DNA of 58,616 bases, taken from NCBI GenBank assembly GCA_029556545.1, contig JAKQEQ010000067.1:1-58616 (forward strand), written 5' to 3'. This stretch comes from Candidatus Hydrogenedentota bacterium (GTDB lineage Bacteria; Hydrogenedentota; Hydrogenedentia; Hydrogenedentales; JAGMZX01). Of this stretch, positions 43,258 through 52,615 are shown one piece after another (position 1 is the first letter of the stretch; each line of letters opens with the position of its first letter). The position numbers were made by a program, and so were the translations under genes. The notes below the pieces were generated by a model. The model made no database searches. It had not been told where the DNA came from and saw only the letters and a list, made by a program, of their open reading frames with translations.

Positions 43258-44712
43258 TCAGGTCACCGCCGTAATTCCGTACAGTTGGCAGAACCGGCGC
43301 AGATCGCGCGCGTGGTCGCCGTAGAAGATCGCCTGGTGCATGCCCTTCACGTCGCAGACGTCGTCCACCTCGTTGATGCGCATCAACAGGTTCGTGCGGC
43401 AACCGCCCGCCGGCGGCATCGGGGGGCACTCGACGATCTCGCCGGAGTATACCAGCATGCGGGGCGACTCGCCCGACTCGTAGAGGGCGATCGTCGCGGG
43501 CTGCCCCGGCGTGAACAGGACGCGCGGCACGCAGCCCCAGCCCGCCTCGGCGTGACTGCGCAGGATGTACCGCTCGGCGGGGCCGTCGGGGCCATTCATT
43601 TTCGACGGACTCGTGCAGTGCGCACCAAAATAAAGGTTGCGCTCGGTGTCCATGCCCGCGTTCTGTTGAAATCCCGGCAGGCCGAACAATGCCTGGACCA
43701 GCATCATCGTCAACGTCGGGTTGAGGTCCGCTTGGCAGCCCGCCGGGATGCCCTCGTCGCGCAGGCTCATGAAGCCCATGCACGGCGGCACGTGCTTGTG
43801 CGGCCGGCTGAGCCCCGGCAGACAGTCCATCATGATCGCGTCCGCCTGTTCCTCCGCAATCAGCGTCTTGAGCGCGAAATACGCGCGGGCCGCCTCCGTG
43901 ATGTCGTCATCGCCGGGCTCGACGATTTCGAGGGCGCTTTGCCGGTAGTCGCGGGCAAGCCGGGCGACGGCGTCGTCGATATTCGTTTGGGCGTAGGTAT
44001 CATAGAACCGCTGAAGGGGGACCGTGCGCACCAGCGTGCCAAGGCCCGCGACTACGTCCTCGCGCGCCTGTTGACCGGCGAGGTTCAGCAGGCAGGCCTC
44101 CTTCATGCGGCGCGCGGCGCGGATCATACGCAGGCCGTATTCGACGGCATCAAGGTTCTCGAAGGAGTTCACGAGGTACACGCCGGGGCGCTTACGCATT
44201 TCGTTGATGTGGTCCACGAGCAACACGCCGAGGGTCGCCAGAACAATGGCGGGCAGGCCCGTCTCTTCGATGATTCGCTTGACGTGCCCCCAGTGGCCTT
44301 TCTTGAACGGAATCAGCAACAGTCCGTCCGGCGATTCGGCTTTCACCTCCGCGATGAAGCGCGTGGCGTCCTCGTTCGTATCCAGCGGCTGCGCGTCCAT
44401 TTGGACCGTGATACCGAGCCGCCGCTGGATCTCGTCAATGCGGGACGTATATTCCTGTTGCCGGCCCTCCGCGTTGAAACTCGAACCGGGCCAACTATAG
44501 TACCCGGCCTCATCGAGGGTCTTGGTGGGTGGATAGACAAAGGCGCCGCGGACCTTGGCGGGGCGCTTCTCACGAACCACCGCCCCCTGCCCCATCGTCA
44601 TCACGGGCATAAGCCCCGGCGCCGCGGCGATCCCCGCCGCAGACGCGCTCATCGCCTGGAGAAAGCTCCGCCTCGAAATACCGCCCCCGCAACATAGGTG
44701 TTCATGCTTCAT
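43258..44712 (-). CDS. Tat-exported sugar isomerase-like protein (L-fucose/L-arabinose isomerase fold)
   Basis: A 484-residue protein with a twin-arginine signal (SRRSFLQAMSASAAG). The mature part resembles the FucI/AraA superfamily: an N-terminal Rossmann-like domain (PDGLLLIPFKKGHWGHVKRIIEETGLPAIVLATLG), AIMMDCLPGL, and a C-terminal stretch with CQADLNPTLTMMLVQALFG and NLYFGAHCTSPSKMNG. Whether isomerase metal ligands are kept cannot be settled from sequence alone. It lies between the two Gfo/Idh genes, 71 bases from the first. GAAAGGGG precedes the ATG. Confidence 0.65.
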   Translation of the reverse strand: MKHEHLCCGGGISRRSFLQAMSASAAGIAAAPGLMPVMTMGQGAVVREKRPAKVRGAFVYPPTKTLDEAGYYSWPGSSFNAEGRQQEYTSRIDEIQRRLGITVQMDAQPLDTNEDATRFIAEVKAESPDGLLLIPFKKGHWGHVKRIIEETGLPAIVLATLGVLLVDHINEMRKRPGVYLVNSFENLDAVEYGLRMIRAARRMKEACLLNLAGQQAREDVVAGLGTLVRTVPLQRFYDTYAQTNIDDAVARLARDYRQSALEIVEPGDDDITEAARAYFALKTLIAEEQADAIMMDCLPGLSRPHKHVPPCMGFMSLRDEGIPAGCQADLNPTLTMMLVQALFGLPGFQQNAGMDTERNLYFGAHCTSPSKMNGPDGPAERYILRSHAEAGWGCVPRVLFTPGQPATIALYESGESPRMLVYSGEIVECPPMPPAGGCRTNLLMRINEVDDVCDVKGMHQAIFYGDHARDLRRFCQLYGITAVT

Positions 44713-44808
44713 GACAGTCCCCTTTCACGCGCCGCCGGGCCAGGCGCATTGGTACAGTTGACCGTTCCCAAGAACTCCATGGTAACCGAACGCGGTCTCT
44801 CCTACAAG

Positions 44809-44866
44809 CCGTGGCACGGGCGTCCCACCCGTGATTCCGGACATGGGCAAGATACCCATGCCACGG
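44809..44866. repeat. Palindromic repeat forming a three-way junction
   Basis: An outer stem CCGTGGCA (44809-44816) with TGCCACGG (44859-44866) encloses two hairpins: CACGGG-CGTCCCA-CCCGTG (44815-44833) and CATGGG-CAAGATA-CCCATG (44842-44860). It lies between two genes of the minus-strand sugar cluster. I recall similar dispersed repeats in planctomycete-like genomes. Confidence 0.75.
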
Positions 44867-44938
44867 CAAACCCGCTCCCTCGGAGACAGGAGATATAAGG
44901 CGTCGCGGAATACGGCAGAGAGGCAAGAGGCTGATGCC

Positions 44939-46303
44939 CTACCAGATTTTCCATTCTTCACGGTGGGGCCGGGTAGTCATCCTCGCCGCTTCCTCGTCGC
45001 CGAGAATCTGCTCGGCCTTCGGGTCCCAGCGAATGACCCGCTTGGTTTGCGCGGCGATATTGACCATGTGCGCGATAGTGTCGCAGCGAATCGCCATCTC
45101 CACCGGGCACACGGTTTCGGCCCTCGATTTCACGCAGTCGATGAAGTTGCGGACGTGTCCCTTCGATTCGTAGACGCGCTCGTCTCCCGGCTTCAGTTCC
45201 AGCTTCCACAACGCCTGATTACTTGCATAGAATGATCCGAAGTTGAAGTCCCCGATCCAGCCTTCCGTGCCGTGAAACACCACGCCGTCTCCGTCCTTCC
45301 ACTCGAGCGGATAATACTCCGTGACCCGGTCCTTGGCCGTTGTCATGTCCATCATGCGGAGCGTCACCCCGTTCTCGTATTCGCACAGGACATCCCAACG
45401 CTCGAGCGTCCGGAATATCCCCTCCGTCGGCACGCGTCCGGTCCCTTCATAGCGCGTCGGACTGGTATGGTCGGTCCTGTTGCCCCACTGCGCGATCCCG
45501 AGCGGATGAATAGCGCATCCCGCGACAAACCCGAGGGAGGTCTCCGGGCAATGGTAGCCGCCCCACGGCGTGCAGCGGTCCACGGTATAGGGAACCATGG
45601 GCGACGGCCCTTGCCAGACATCGAAATCCAGGTCCTCCGGCACCGGCGCCTCTTCCGAGGACCCGTATGGCGCGACGTGATACTGGTCGGTGTCGTTCAA
45701 TACATTACGGCACCAGACGTCTATCCGCTGCAATTCGCCGATGTATCCGTTGCGGACCAGTTCAACCATCTTCGGATACGACGACTCGGACCGATACTGG
45801 GTCCCGAACTGAAAGACGCGCTTGTTCTCATTGACGGCGGCTCTCAAGAGCTTGGCCTGCTCCAGGTCCAGGGTCAGCGGCTTCTGACAGAAGATATCCT
45901 TGCCGTTTCGCGCCGCGGCGATCGCCATCGGGGTGTGCCAGTTGTCGTGCGCCCCGATGAATATGGCGTCGACTTCCGGGTGCGAGAGCACCTCACGGGA
46001 ATCGTCGTACACCTTGGTGGTATCCGCGGCCCCGTAATGGGCGTTGAGTTCCTCCGCCATTGCGATGCGGCGCGACTTGTACGCGTCGCAGACCGCGATG
46101 ACCCGAACGTCGTCCCATTGTTTGAGCCAGTTCTTGTGGTAATGGCCGATGTTGCCGCAGCCGACCAGCCCCACGTTCACGCGATTGCTCGGCGCATTCG
46201 CGCCGAAGGCGCTTCCGGGAATGATCGCCGGCATCCCGAACGCCGCCGAAGCGGCGATTCCGCGCTTGAAAAAACTCCGTCTGCTGATGCCATGCTTGCG
46301 CAC
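44939..46303 (-). CDS. Tat-exported Gfo/Idh/MocA-family oxidoreductase
   Basis: A 454-residue protein with a twin-arginine signal (ISRRSFFKRGIAASAAFG). Its Rossmann motif is VGLVGCGNIGHYH and the active-site region is FCQKPLTLDLEQ, where the usual EKP is QKP, as in several planctomycete-type relatives. The C-terminal domain has the GLVAGCAIHPLGIAQWG-type segment seen in this subfamily (here GFVAGCAIHPLGIAQWG). A GTG at 46303 with AGGAGG nine bases upstream is a better start than the upstream in-frame codons. It probably acts with its two neighbours on an envelope glycan sugar. Confidence 0.85.
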   Translation of the reverse strand: MRKHGISRRSFFKRGIAASAAFGMPAIIPGSAFGANAPSNRVNVGLVGCGNIGHYHKNWLKQWDDVRVIAVCDAYKSRRIAMAEELNAHYGAADTTKVYDDSREVLSHPEVDAIFIGAHDNWHTPMAIAAARNGKDIFCQKPLTLDLEQAKLLRAAVNENKRVFQFGTQYRSESSYPKMVELVRNGYIGELQRIDVWCRNVLNDTDQYHVAPYGSSEEAPVPEDLDFDVWQGPSPMVPYTVDRCTPWGGYHCPETSLGFVAGCAIHPLGIAQWGNRTDHTSPTRYEGTGRVPTEGIFRTLERWDVLCEYENGVTLRMMDMTTAKDRVTEYYPLEWKDGDGVVFHGTEGWIGDFNFGSFYASNQALWKLELKPGDERVYESKGHVRNFIDCVKSRAETVCPVEMAIRCDTIAHMVNIAAQTKRVIRWDPKAEQILGDEEAARMTTRPHREEWKIW

Positions 46304-46587
46304 TGTTTGATTCCTCCTGTCGCCGATCAGCGGTGTCGCGCCCATGCGCACTCCGGTTGGCCGGCGCCTCTCCAAAGGATACAAGACGGCCGGGTTTGTG
46401 GCAAGCCGGACGTGTTCCTCTTGCGCATCGTGTGACACGCGTATTCCAGAATATGGCGTCCGAAGCCGGCCTCCGGGCTGGAAAGCGCGCAAAGACGGCT
46501 GAGCAAGGCGGATTCTGGTCTTTCGAGTTCGGAAAGTGGTTCTGAAACGCACAGTTGACGGCGTGTCTTACCCATCGGCCGCATTAC
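46304..46587. other. Non-coding region between divergent genes
   Basis: No gene found. It separates the minus-strand oxidoreductase gene from the plus-strand small protein gene and must hold the promoters of both. Confidence 0.4.
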
Positions 46588-46617
46588 TTGAAACCGACCG
46601 AGAGTCCGTTTGATACT
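46588..46617 (+). promoter_or_regulatory. Putative promoter of the small Cys-containing protein
   Basis: TTGAAA at 46588-46593 and GATACT at 46612-46617 with 18 bases between them and a TG directly before the -10. The ATG is 39 bases downstream. Confidence 0.5.
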
Positions 46618-46655
46618 GATGACGCATGGGGTGATTTAACCCAGGGAGAAGTACG

Positions 46656-46850
46656 ATGAGCGATTCCGGATGTGCTACCTGTGCGTTTCGGGCCAAGTAC
46701 GACAAGAACCCCCGGTCCATCCTGGGACGTCTGTGGCGCTGGCACACCAACTTCTGTCCCGGCTGGAAAGCCTACATGAAATCGCTTTCGGAGGACGAGC
46801 GCGGGGAACTCATCGTGAAGTATTCGTTTCCGCCCGACAAGTTCGGCTGA
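46656..46850 (+). CDS. Small conserved protein with Cys pair
   Basis: A 64-residue protein with a CATCAF N-terminal Cys pair, then FRAKYDKNPRSILGRLWRWH, and TNFCPGWKAYMKSL with another Cys. I recall very similar short proteins, of unknown function, in several delta-proteobacteria and other anaerobes. The three Cys and one His suggest a small metal site. GGGAGAAG precedes the start. Confidence 0.7.
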   Translation: MSDSGCATCAFRAKYDKNPRSILGRLWRWHTNFCPGWKAYMKSLSEDERGELIVKYSFPPDKFG

Positions 46851-47046
46851 CCGTGATGTATTGGATGTTAGCGCCTCCCAGCCAAGCCCTCCGGTGAGAT
46901 GGGAAGGCTTAGCTCTTGATCATGGTGCGGGAAGTATCCTGAAAGGCGACAAAGATGACCGTCGCACCTCACGCCCCTGAGCGTCCACGCTTCCTGTGTC
47001 TCTTGTCGTTCATCGCCATCATCGCCATCCATCCCTGATTCTCGGC

Positions 47047-50000
47047 CTACTGTCTTCCCCGCATGATCAACAGCGTTAAGGCGTCAAGCACCCTGCCTTG
47101 TAGGTCTTCGTCGGCTGTGCGGTCTTCGATCAACTCCCGTAGCCGCTGCTCCCGTTGCGCAAGAAACTGCTCATAGCTTACGCGGACTCGTTGGCATTCC
47201 GTGTCGTCATGGGGAACGCGGATAAAATCGCGTCTTGCGGAATTCGCCACCAACGCAAGAAGATGCTCTTGCCCGGGGACCCTCGTTTCAATAAGCGCCA
47301 CGTTCTTCTTATTCCGCGCCACAAATTGCACGCCATGCGTAACGAGCATATCTGAATAGACTTCGGCTCTCCCTTCCGCGGGGACCTCATAAGTGTCAAA
47401 CGGCTTCGACGTATCGAGGAAATCAGGCTCATACTGCCGTAACAACCCCCCTTCATGGTCAACGATTTCCTGATACACCTGCAAGGCGATATCGGCGGGG
47501 CTACTGGGTCCTTTCCGCTTTGCCTTTTTCTTGTTCTCGATGCCCTTCTCTTCCTTTTGCCGTGTCCATTCAAAGAATTCCCGTAAGTAATCGTAGAGTT
47601 CATCAATCAGGCGTTGACGTTCACGCTTGGACTTGACCCCCAGCATTTCAAGCACGGCGTCGTCGAGTTCCCGTCTGTCGGGCATGTCAAGCTCGCATTC
47701 CGTAGACAGGGAAGCTAGATCCTCCGTTCTTCCTGCTTGCATATACGCCATTTCTCGCATACGGCGTTCTGAGAGGAATTGAAGCGGCTGCCGTGATTGC
47801 ATGCGCCTGAAACTGCGCCCGATCTCTTCCTTGCTGCGCGCCGTTCCGCTACGATAATCTGGAACAAGCATCATGCTCACGTCAATTACTTCAGTCTTCA
47901 GATTTCCTTCTACGCCTACGGGTCTGCCGTACTGAAATTTGGATAGGACGGCAAACGTGGAATTCAGGATTCCCGCCAGAACGTCCGCACCGCCTGTCTT
48001 GGGCGATACATCGAAAAGATTATGATTGCAAATCAAATCATGGTCATTTGTCGGGATTACATGTTTGTATTGCTGTGCCATAGGCCAAAACATTGCGCCG
48101 CGAACATGCCCCGTGAGATCGTACCACGCCCTATCAGCGGTAACGCGAGATGCACACGTCGAGCCCGCGTTATAGCCTTGCTCTTCACCCCATTCGATAT
48201 ATTTCAGAGCATGAGTTCCTTTAAGCGCCTTCTTGGGCTTATCAACAAGCAGAATGCAGCGGCTGCAATCCTCCGGGGAGACAGAGAATCGCGAAATTTC
48301 CATGAGGCTATGAACTTCTGCTTCGAGGTATTCAGCCTCTATAGCGCGGATTTCGCCACGTCCCTCACCACAAAGGACAAGTTTCACATGTCCGTTCTCC
48401 ACTTCCCGGCGCGGTACTCCATATGTGGTTTCAAAATCGGTGGGTTCTGGATGAGCTTGAAGGCACTCGCTGCTACAGTCCTTTGGGAAGAAGAATACAT
48501 CCTTGCCGGATTTCACGCCGAACCATACATCGGCTATGTCGGCAAGGGGTACAAATCGCTTTCCAAACGCATCGAGTAGGTCAAACCAGAGGTCGGGCGC
48601 TCTGAGATGAATACCCCACTTGCCGCCGAAATACTCGCCGGTTGACGTGTCTTCCTCGTCTTCATCCCCCGAAGCCGTCGTCTTGCCCATCATGACGCCA
48701 AGCTGAACACCTTGCCGCCAAAGATCGCCTTGTCGTACGAGTCGGGCGCGGTAACGTTCGTTGACCGTGTTGACGGTTAAGGCAAGTACTTCGTCGCGGA
48801 ATTGATTTGCCGACGCAATGGCCCCGGCTGTTGTGCCGTCATGCCCCAATATGTCCGCCATTGGGCGGCGGAGTTGGACAAAGCGCACGGTGTTATTCAT
48901 GCGCGCGGTTTCATCTTTCTGCTTGCGTAGAATCGTTACCGCGGTGGCCACGCGCGCGCCAATGAACCACGGTTCATCGATACTTTCAAAGACCGCTATA
49001 ATCTCGAAATTGCGGAGAATCCAGTCTTGCAGGCGGAAACCGTATTCAACATCGAGCCATTGGCTTGACGTAAGCAAGCACAGGTAGCCGCAATCCTTGA
49101 GAAAGCTTGTCGCGTGGGGCCAGAAGTAGCAGTGAATGTCGCTACGCCCGGATAGGATCGCGGCGCTCTCGTCTCGTACAAGCTTGAGATAGTACTCTTT
49201 CGTTCCGGGCTTCGGCGGCTTACCCGTTGCCTTGGGAATCCCTTCTTGCCGGACATAGGGCGGATTGCCGACTACCGCGTCAAGCGGTGGAATGGCTACA
49301 TCGCGGTGCTGAATCTTGCCCAGTCCCTTGCTCTTGGTTCGTCTTGGCAGGACCACAAAGGTCTTGTGCGGCAAAACGTCAAAGAAGTCGCTCCGAACGA
49401 TCTGCGGGTAGTTCTCGTCATCAATCAGATCGCGCGTTGCCAAGTTGATCGTGGTTAGGTGCGTGGCAAAATGAGACACATCCACGCCATACAGATCGGT
49501 AAGCCGCTGCCCGTGGGATCGGGTCAGGTCAAGTTCCTTCTTTCGCGCATAGGCGCGGACAAGGAACGTGCCCCCGCCGCACGCGGGGTCCATGACCTTC
49601 TCGCTGCCGTCTCGAATGCAAAAGCTGTTGATAAGGTCCACGACTTCCACGCGTGTATAGAATTGACCGTACTTGCGCCGTTCTTCGGGCGCAATCAGGC
49701 GCTCAAAGATACTGCCGATGATTTCGTAGTCCAGCTTGGAGAAGTCGAACTCGTGAATCTGGTTGATCAAGACTCGCCAATGAATTACAGCATTGTCGGA
49801 ATAGAACGGAATCCGATTACCTATAGTGGAATGCTCTTCGCCGAAGACGGTTTCATAGTCCCCGGTTACTTCCTTCGCGTTGGCAAAGTAGGATTCGAGG
49901 TGGCTTCGCAATCCTTCGCCCGTGTCGATATGTTCAGGTACGGCAAGCTTGCCCATGCGCGCGCCGTGTCGTTTCAAGAGGGCTTCATAGAAGACAAGCT

Positions 50001-50712
50001 TATTGACAAGGGCATAGCAGGCAAACTTTGCCGCGCGCTCAAGGTTATCGCGGATTCCTTCCGCGTCATCGTAGATGATCCAACCTTGATCGTTGCGCAT
50101 CCACTTGTCAAGTTCCGCCTTTGACTTCTTCTTTTCGTACCGTTTCGCTAATTCTTCGATAGTCATCAGGATCGGCATGCTCAAGGACGACTCCAAGGCT
50201 TCGATGAATTTTTCATCGGGGGACTTGAAGCCTATGAGCGAAGTACCGCGAAGAATGTTCGCGAATTCGTGAAGAAACTTCACGAGCCAATGCTGAATAG
50301 CCTGCAAAGTGATCGGGTTTTCAAGCTGAGACTCGCGATTGATGTTCGCGACAGTCCAAGATTGATAATTGCGCTCACTCAATGCGGTCTTGGCAGGCGT
50401 GGTTTCCCACAAGACGCATTGATTGACGTTCCACGTAAAGAAGAAGCGCGCCTGTGCCCGCTGCGCCTTCTTTCGGGCATCATCGACCACGGCATTGACA
50501 AAGGGACTACTGCCATCTTGCTGATACGGAAGCTTGACTTCCCCGGTCAAACACGGACGGCGTTGCCGGTCAAGCAGGGTTAGATCGCGCCGCTTCCGTG
50601 AACCTGCGCCCCGTTGCTCGCACTTAGCGCGCGCAAACGGCAGGCTGGGGTTTCTGGCCAGGATTTCGTTAATCCAGCTTGCTACATCCGCCGTAAATTC
50701 CCATTCGTTCAT
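47047..50712 (-). CDS. Type IIG-like fused restriction endonuclease and N6-adenine methyltransferase
   Basis: A 1221-residue single-chain enzyme. The N-terminal nuclease has the PD-(D/E)xK pattern D43 ... E58-x-K60 (RRDLTLLD and TGEVK). A long helical region leads to an N6-adenine methyltransferase: RRKYGQFYTRVEVVDLI near 346-360, motif I DPACGGGTF at 375-383 and motif IV NPPY at 483-486. The C-terminal half (WFGVKSGKDVFFFPKD, then LAGILNSTFAVLSKFQYGR) fits a target-recognition domain. It is less GC-rich than its neighbours and lacks separate partner genes, so it should act alone as a cut-and-methylate enzyme. Its target site is unknown; probably horizontally acquired. Confidence 0.85.
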   Translation of the reverse strand: MNEWEFTADVASWINEILARNPSLPFARAKCEQRGAGSRKRRDLTLLDRQRRPCLTGEVKLPYQQDGSSPFVNAVVDDARKKAQRAQARFFFTWNVNQCVLWETTPAKTALSERNYQSWTVANINRESQLENPITLQAIQHWLVKFLHEFANILRGTSLIGFKSPDEKFIEALESSLSMPILMTIEELAKRYEKKKSKAELDKWMRNDQGWIIYDDAEGIRDNLERAAKFACYALVNKLVFYEALLKRHGARMGKLAVPEHIDTGEGLRSHLESYFANAKEVTGDYETVFGEEHSTIGNRIPFYSDNAVIHWRVLINQIHEFDFSKLDYEIIGSIFERLIAPEERRKYGQFYTRVEVVDLINSFCIRDGSEKVMDPACGGGTFLVRAYARKKELDLTRSHGQRLTDLYGVDVSHFATHLTTINLATRDLIDDENYPQIVRSDFFDVLPHKTFVVLPRRTKSKGLGKIQHRDVAIPPLDAVVGNPPYVRQEGIPKATGKPPKPGTKEYYLKLVRDESAAILSGRSDIHCYFWPHATSFLKDCGYLCLLTSSQWLDVEYGFRLQDWILRNFEIIAVFESIDEPWFIGARVATAVTILRKQKDETARMNNTVRFVQLRRPMADILGHDGTTAGAIASANQFRDEVLALTVNTVNERYRARLVRQGDLWRQGVQLGVMMGKTTASGDEDEEDTSTGEYFGGKWGIHLRAPDLWFDLLDAFGKRFVPLADIADVWFGVKSGKDVFFFPKDCSSECLQAHPEPTDFETTYGVPRREVENGHVKLVLCGEGRGEIRAIEAEYLEAEVHSLMEISRFSVSPEDCSRCILLVDKPKKALKGTHALKYIEWGEEQGYNAGSTCASRVTADRAWYDLTGHVRGAMFWPMAQQYKHVIPTNDHDLICNHNLFDVSPKTGGADVLAGILNSTFAVLSKFQYGRPVGVEGNLKTEVIDVSMMLVPDYRSGTARSKEEIGRSFRRMQSRQPLQFLSERRMREMAYMQAGRTEDLASLSTECELDMPDRRELDDAVLEMLGVKSKRERQRLIDELYDYLREFFEWTRQKEEKGIENKKKAKRKGPSSPADIALQVYQEIVDHEGGLLRQYEPDFLDTSKPFDTYEVPAEGRAEVYSDMLVTHGVQFVARNKKNVALIETRVPGQEHLLALVANSARRDFIRVPHDDTECQRVRVSYEQFLAQREQRLRELIEDRTADEDLQGRVLDALTLLIMRGRQ

Positions 50713-51006
50713 ATACTGTCCCGTCCCTCCGCTTCCAGATGCACTTCAAGAATTCCGCGTTGCTGACAGTGTAAGCGGCAGTTCCCGACAAACGCAAGGC
50801 TTGGAACGCTGTGTTTCGCTTGTCTCGCTGAACAACTGGCCTAGAGCGGTTGGCCAAAGAAGCCCTGTTGGCGGGTGTCGAAGACCAAGACTACGAGACC
50901 TCCGCTGAGTGCGTTGAGTGAATTTGCACGAGGCCGCCGCTTCCTCGGCGCATTGGCCGGGCAATTCAGGAACAGGGGACGAAACACGAAGCACGGGAAG
51001 AAGAAT

Positions 51007-51081
51007 TGGCAGCCCGTAGGGGGATCGAACCCCTGTGACGGGACTGAGAATCCCGCATCCTAACCACTAGATGAACGGGCC
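51007..51081 (-). tRNA. tRNA-Glu (CTC)
   Basis: On the minus strand GGCCCGT pairs with ACGGGCT (one G-U pair) to close the acceptor stem. The anticodon loop TTCTCAG between CGGGA and TCCCG gives CTC, reading the GAG codon. The T loop GGTTCGATCC is standard, and CCA is encoded at 51007-51009. Confidence 0.95.
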
Positions 51082-51126
51082 GCGCAGTGGTCAACCCCGC
51101 TCGGGGGGCGGGATTGTCGGCATAAC

Positions 51127-51202
51127 TGGCTGCCGGACTAGGAGTCGAACCTAGACAAGCCTGATCCAGAGTCAGGTGCACTACCAATTATGCTATCCGG
51201 CA
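51127..51202 (-). tRNA. tRNA-Gln (CTG)
   Basis: On the minus strand TGCCGGA pairs with TCCGGCA. The anticodon stem CCTGA/TCAGG holds the loop CTCTGGA, giving CTG, which reads CAG. GGTTCGACTCC forms the T loop, and CCA is encoded at the 3' end. It sits 45 bases from the tRNA-Glu gene and is the substrate type of the glutaminyl-tRNA synthetase found at 7756. Confidence 0.95.
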
Positions 51203-51487
51203 AGGCGCAGGAATGATAGCGAAAATGCGGGCGCATAGTCAAATTGCCCGCGTGGCGGATTGACGGGAGGGCCATGTCGCGGGCGGCGATGTTCGGCGGG
51301 ATGCGCGCTGTGTGTGGCGGGTTCGGTGTGACGGATTGGCCTCGCCGGCGCGGGCGGCGCCCGCGCGTTGCCACTGGTCGCGCCGCTGTGCTACGATCCG
51401 TCCCACGCGGCGGGAGAAGGGGCGCGTGGGTAGTTTTGCGTCCGCGCGGCCTTGGTTATGACTGACATGCAGAAAGGAGTCATGTAG

Positions 51488-51805
51488 ATGGGGAACGCGA
51501 TGGAATTGACCGCGGGCAACTTCGCGGAGACGGTGTCGAGCGGCGTCACGCTGGTGGATTTTTGGGCGGAATGGTGCGGTCCGTGCCGCTTGATTGCGCC
51601 GGTGATCGAGGAGTTGGCGGACCAGTACGCGGGCAAGGCGAAGGTCGGCAAGGTTAACGTGGACCACGAGTCGGACCTCTCCCAGCAGTTTGGGGTGTCG
51701 AGCATCCCGACGCTGCTCGTCATGAAGGACGGGCAGGAGGTCAGCCGCTTCGTCGGGGTGACGCAGAAGGACCAACTGGTGAAGGCGCTTGACGCGGCCC
51801 TGTAA
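51488..51805 (+). CDS. trxA: Thioredoxin
   Basis: A 105-residue thioredoxin with the redox active site W29-C-G-P-C33, preceded by VDFWAE and followed by the cis-Pro segment SSIPTLLVMKDGQEVSRFVG. It reduces disulfides in cytoplasmic proteins such as ribonucleotide reductase. An AAGGAG site lies before the ATG at 51488. The likely promoter -10 (TACGAT in GCTACGATCC) lies near 51391. Confidence 0.95.
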   Translation: MGNAMELTAGNFAETVSSGVTLVDFWAEWCGPCRLIAPVIEELADQYAGKAKVGKVNVDHESDLSQQFGVSSIPTLLVMKDGQEVSRFVGVTQKDQLVKALDAAL

Positions 51806-51904
51806 CCGGCTGCTTTTCGGACGCGTTTGCGTGGGTATTCCAGGCCTCCGGGCGGACCGGGGGCCTGTTTGCTTCCCGGTGCGCGCGCGATAGGAGATGC
51901 TAAG

Positions 51905-52567
51905 ATGCGTGGATTTTGGGGCAAGACGGGCGTGTGGCTGCTTATGTTCTCCTCCGCGGTGTTTGTTGGCGCGGAGGAACCAACCAGCCCCGCCCCGACC
52001 GAGGAGGAGGCGAATCGCCCCGAGGAGAACGCCTCGGGCCTGCTGGGGCGTGTGCAGCGCTTCCTTGACGAAGACGCCTGGCGCTATGAGCGGGTCGGCG
52101 AGTCGGCGCTTCTGCGCATGGGATTCGAGGGCACGCACGGCAGTTGGACGGTCATCGCGCAAGTCAAGGAAGACTACGAGCAGGTGTGTTTTTACTCGGT
52201 CTGGCCGAACAAGACGCCGGAATCCAAGCGCGCGGCAACGGCGGAATACCTCATGCGCGCGAATTTCGGCATGCCGCTGGTCTGTTTCGAGATGGACTAC
52301 GAAACGGGCGAGGTGCGGTGCCGCACGGGGATCGACGTGGAAGGCGGCGAACTCGCGCCGACCATGATCAAGAACCTTCTATACATGAACGTGCTGACGT
52401 TTGACCGCTATCTTCCGGGGCTGAACAAGGTCGTCTACGGAGACGTGAGCCCGGCCGCGGCGATTCAGGAAGTGGAACAGGGGACGTCGGAACAGAGCCC
52501 CGCGGCGCAGGACGAGACCAGCCGCGTCAGGTCGCCGCATCCCCCACTCCGGCGCGCGCGCGGTTAG
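51905..52567 (+). CDS. Exported YbjN-domain protein
   Basis: A 220-residue protein with a signal-peptide-like start (GVWLLMFSSAVFVGAEEP), then a YbjN-type domain (PF10722): WTVIAQVKEDYEQVCFYSVWPNKTPE, a LMRANFGMPLVCFEMDYETGEVRCRTGIDVEGG stretch and a helix around IKNLLYMNVLTFDRYLPGL. YbjN-like proteins are linked to stress responses and have a type-III-secretion-chaperone-like fold; the export signal is unusual for them. The C-terminal tail is acidic to polar. Start at the ATG at 51905, with GGAGA 10 bases upstream. Confidence 0.7.
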   Translation: MRGFWGKTGVWLLMFSSAVFVGAEEPTSPAPTEEEANRPEENASGLLGRVQRFLDEDAWRYERVGESALLRMGFEGTHGSWTVIAQVKEDYEQVCFYSVWPNKTPESKRAATAEYLMRANFGMPLVCFEMDYETGEVRCRTGIDVEGGELAPTMIKNLLYMNVLTFDRYLPGLNKVVYGDVSPAAAIQEVEQGTSEQSPAAQDETSRVRSPHPPLRRARG

Positions 52568-52615
52568 CAGGGGCGAGGCGGTCTCGCGGACGGTGTGACG
52601 GGCAGGCAAACACGT

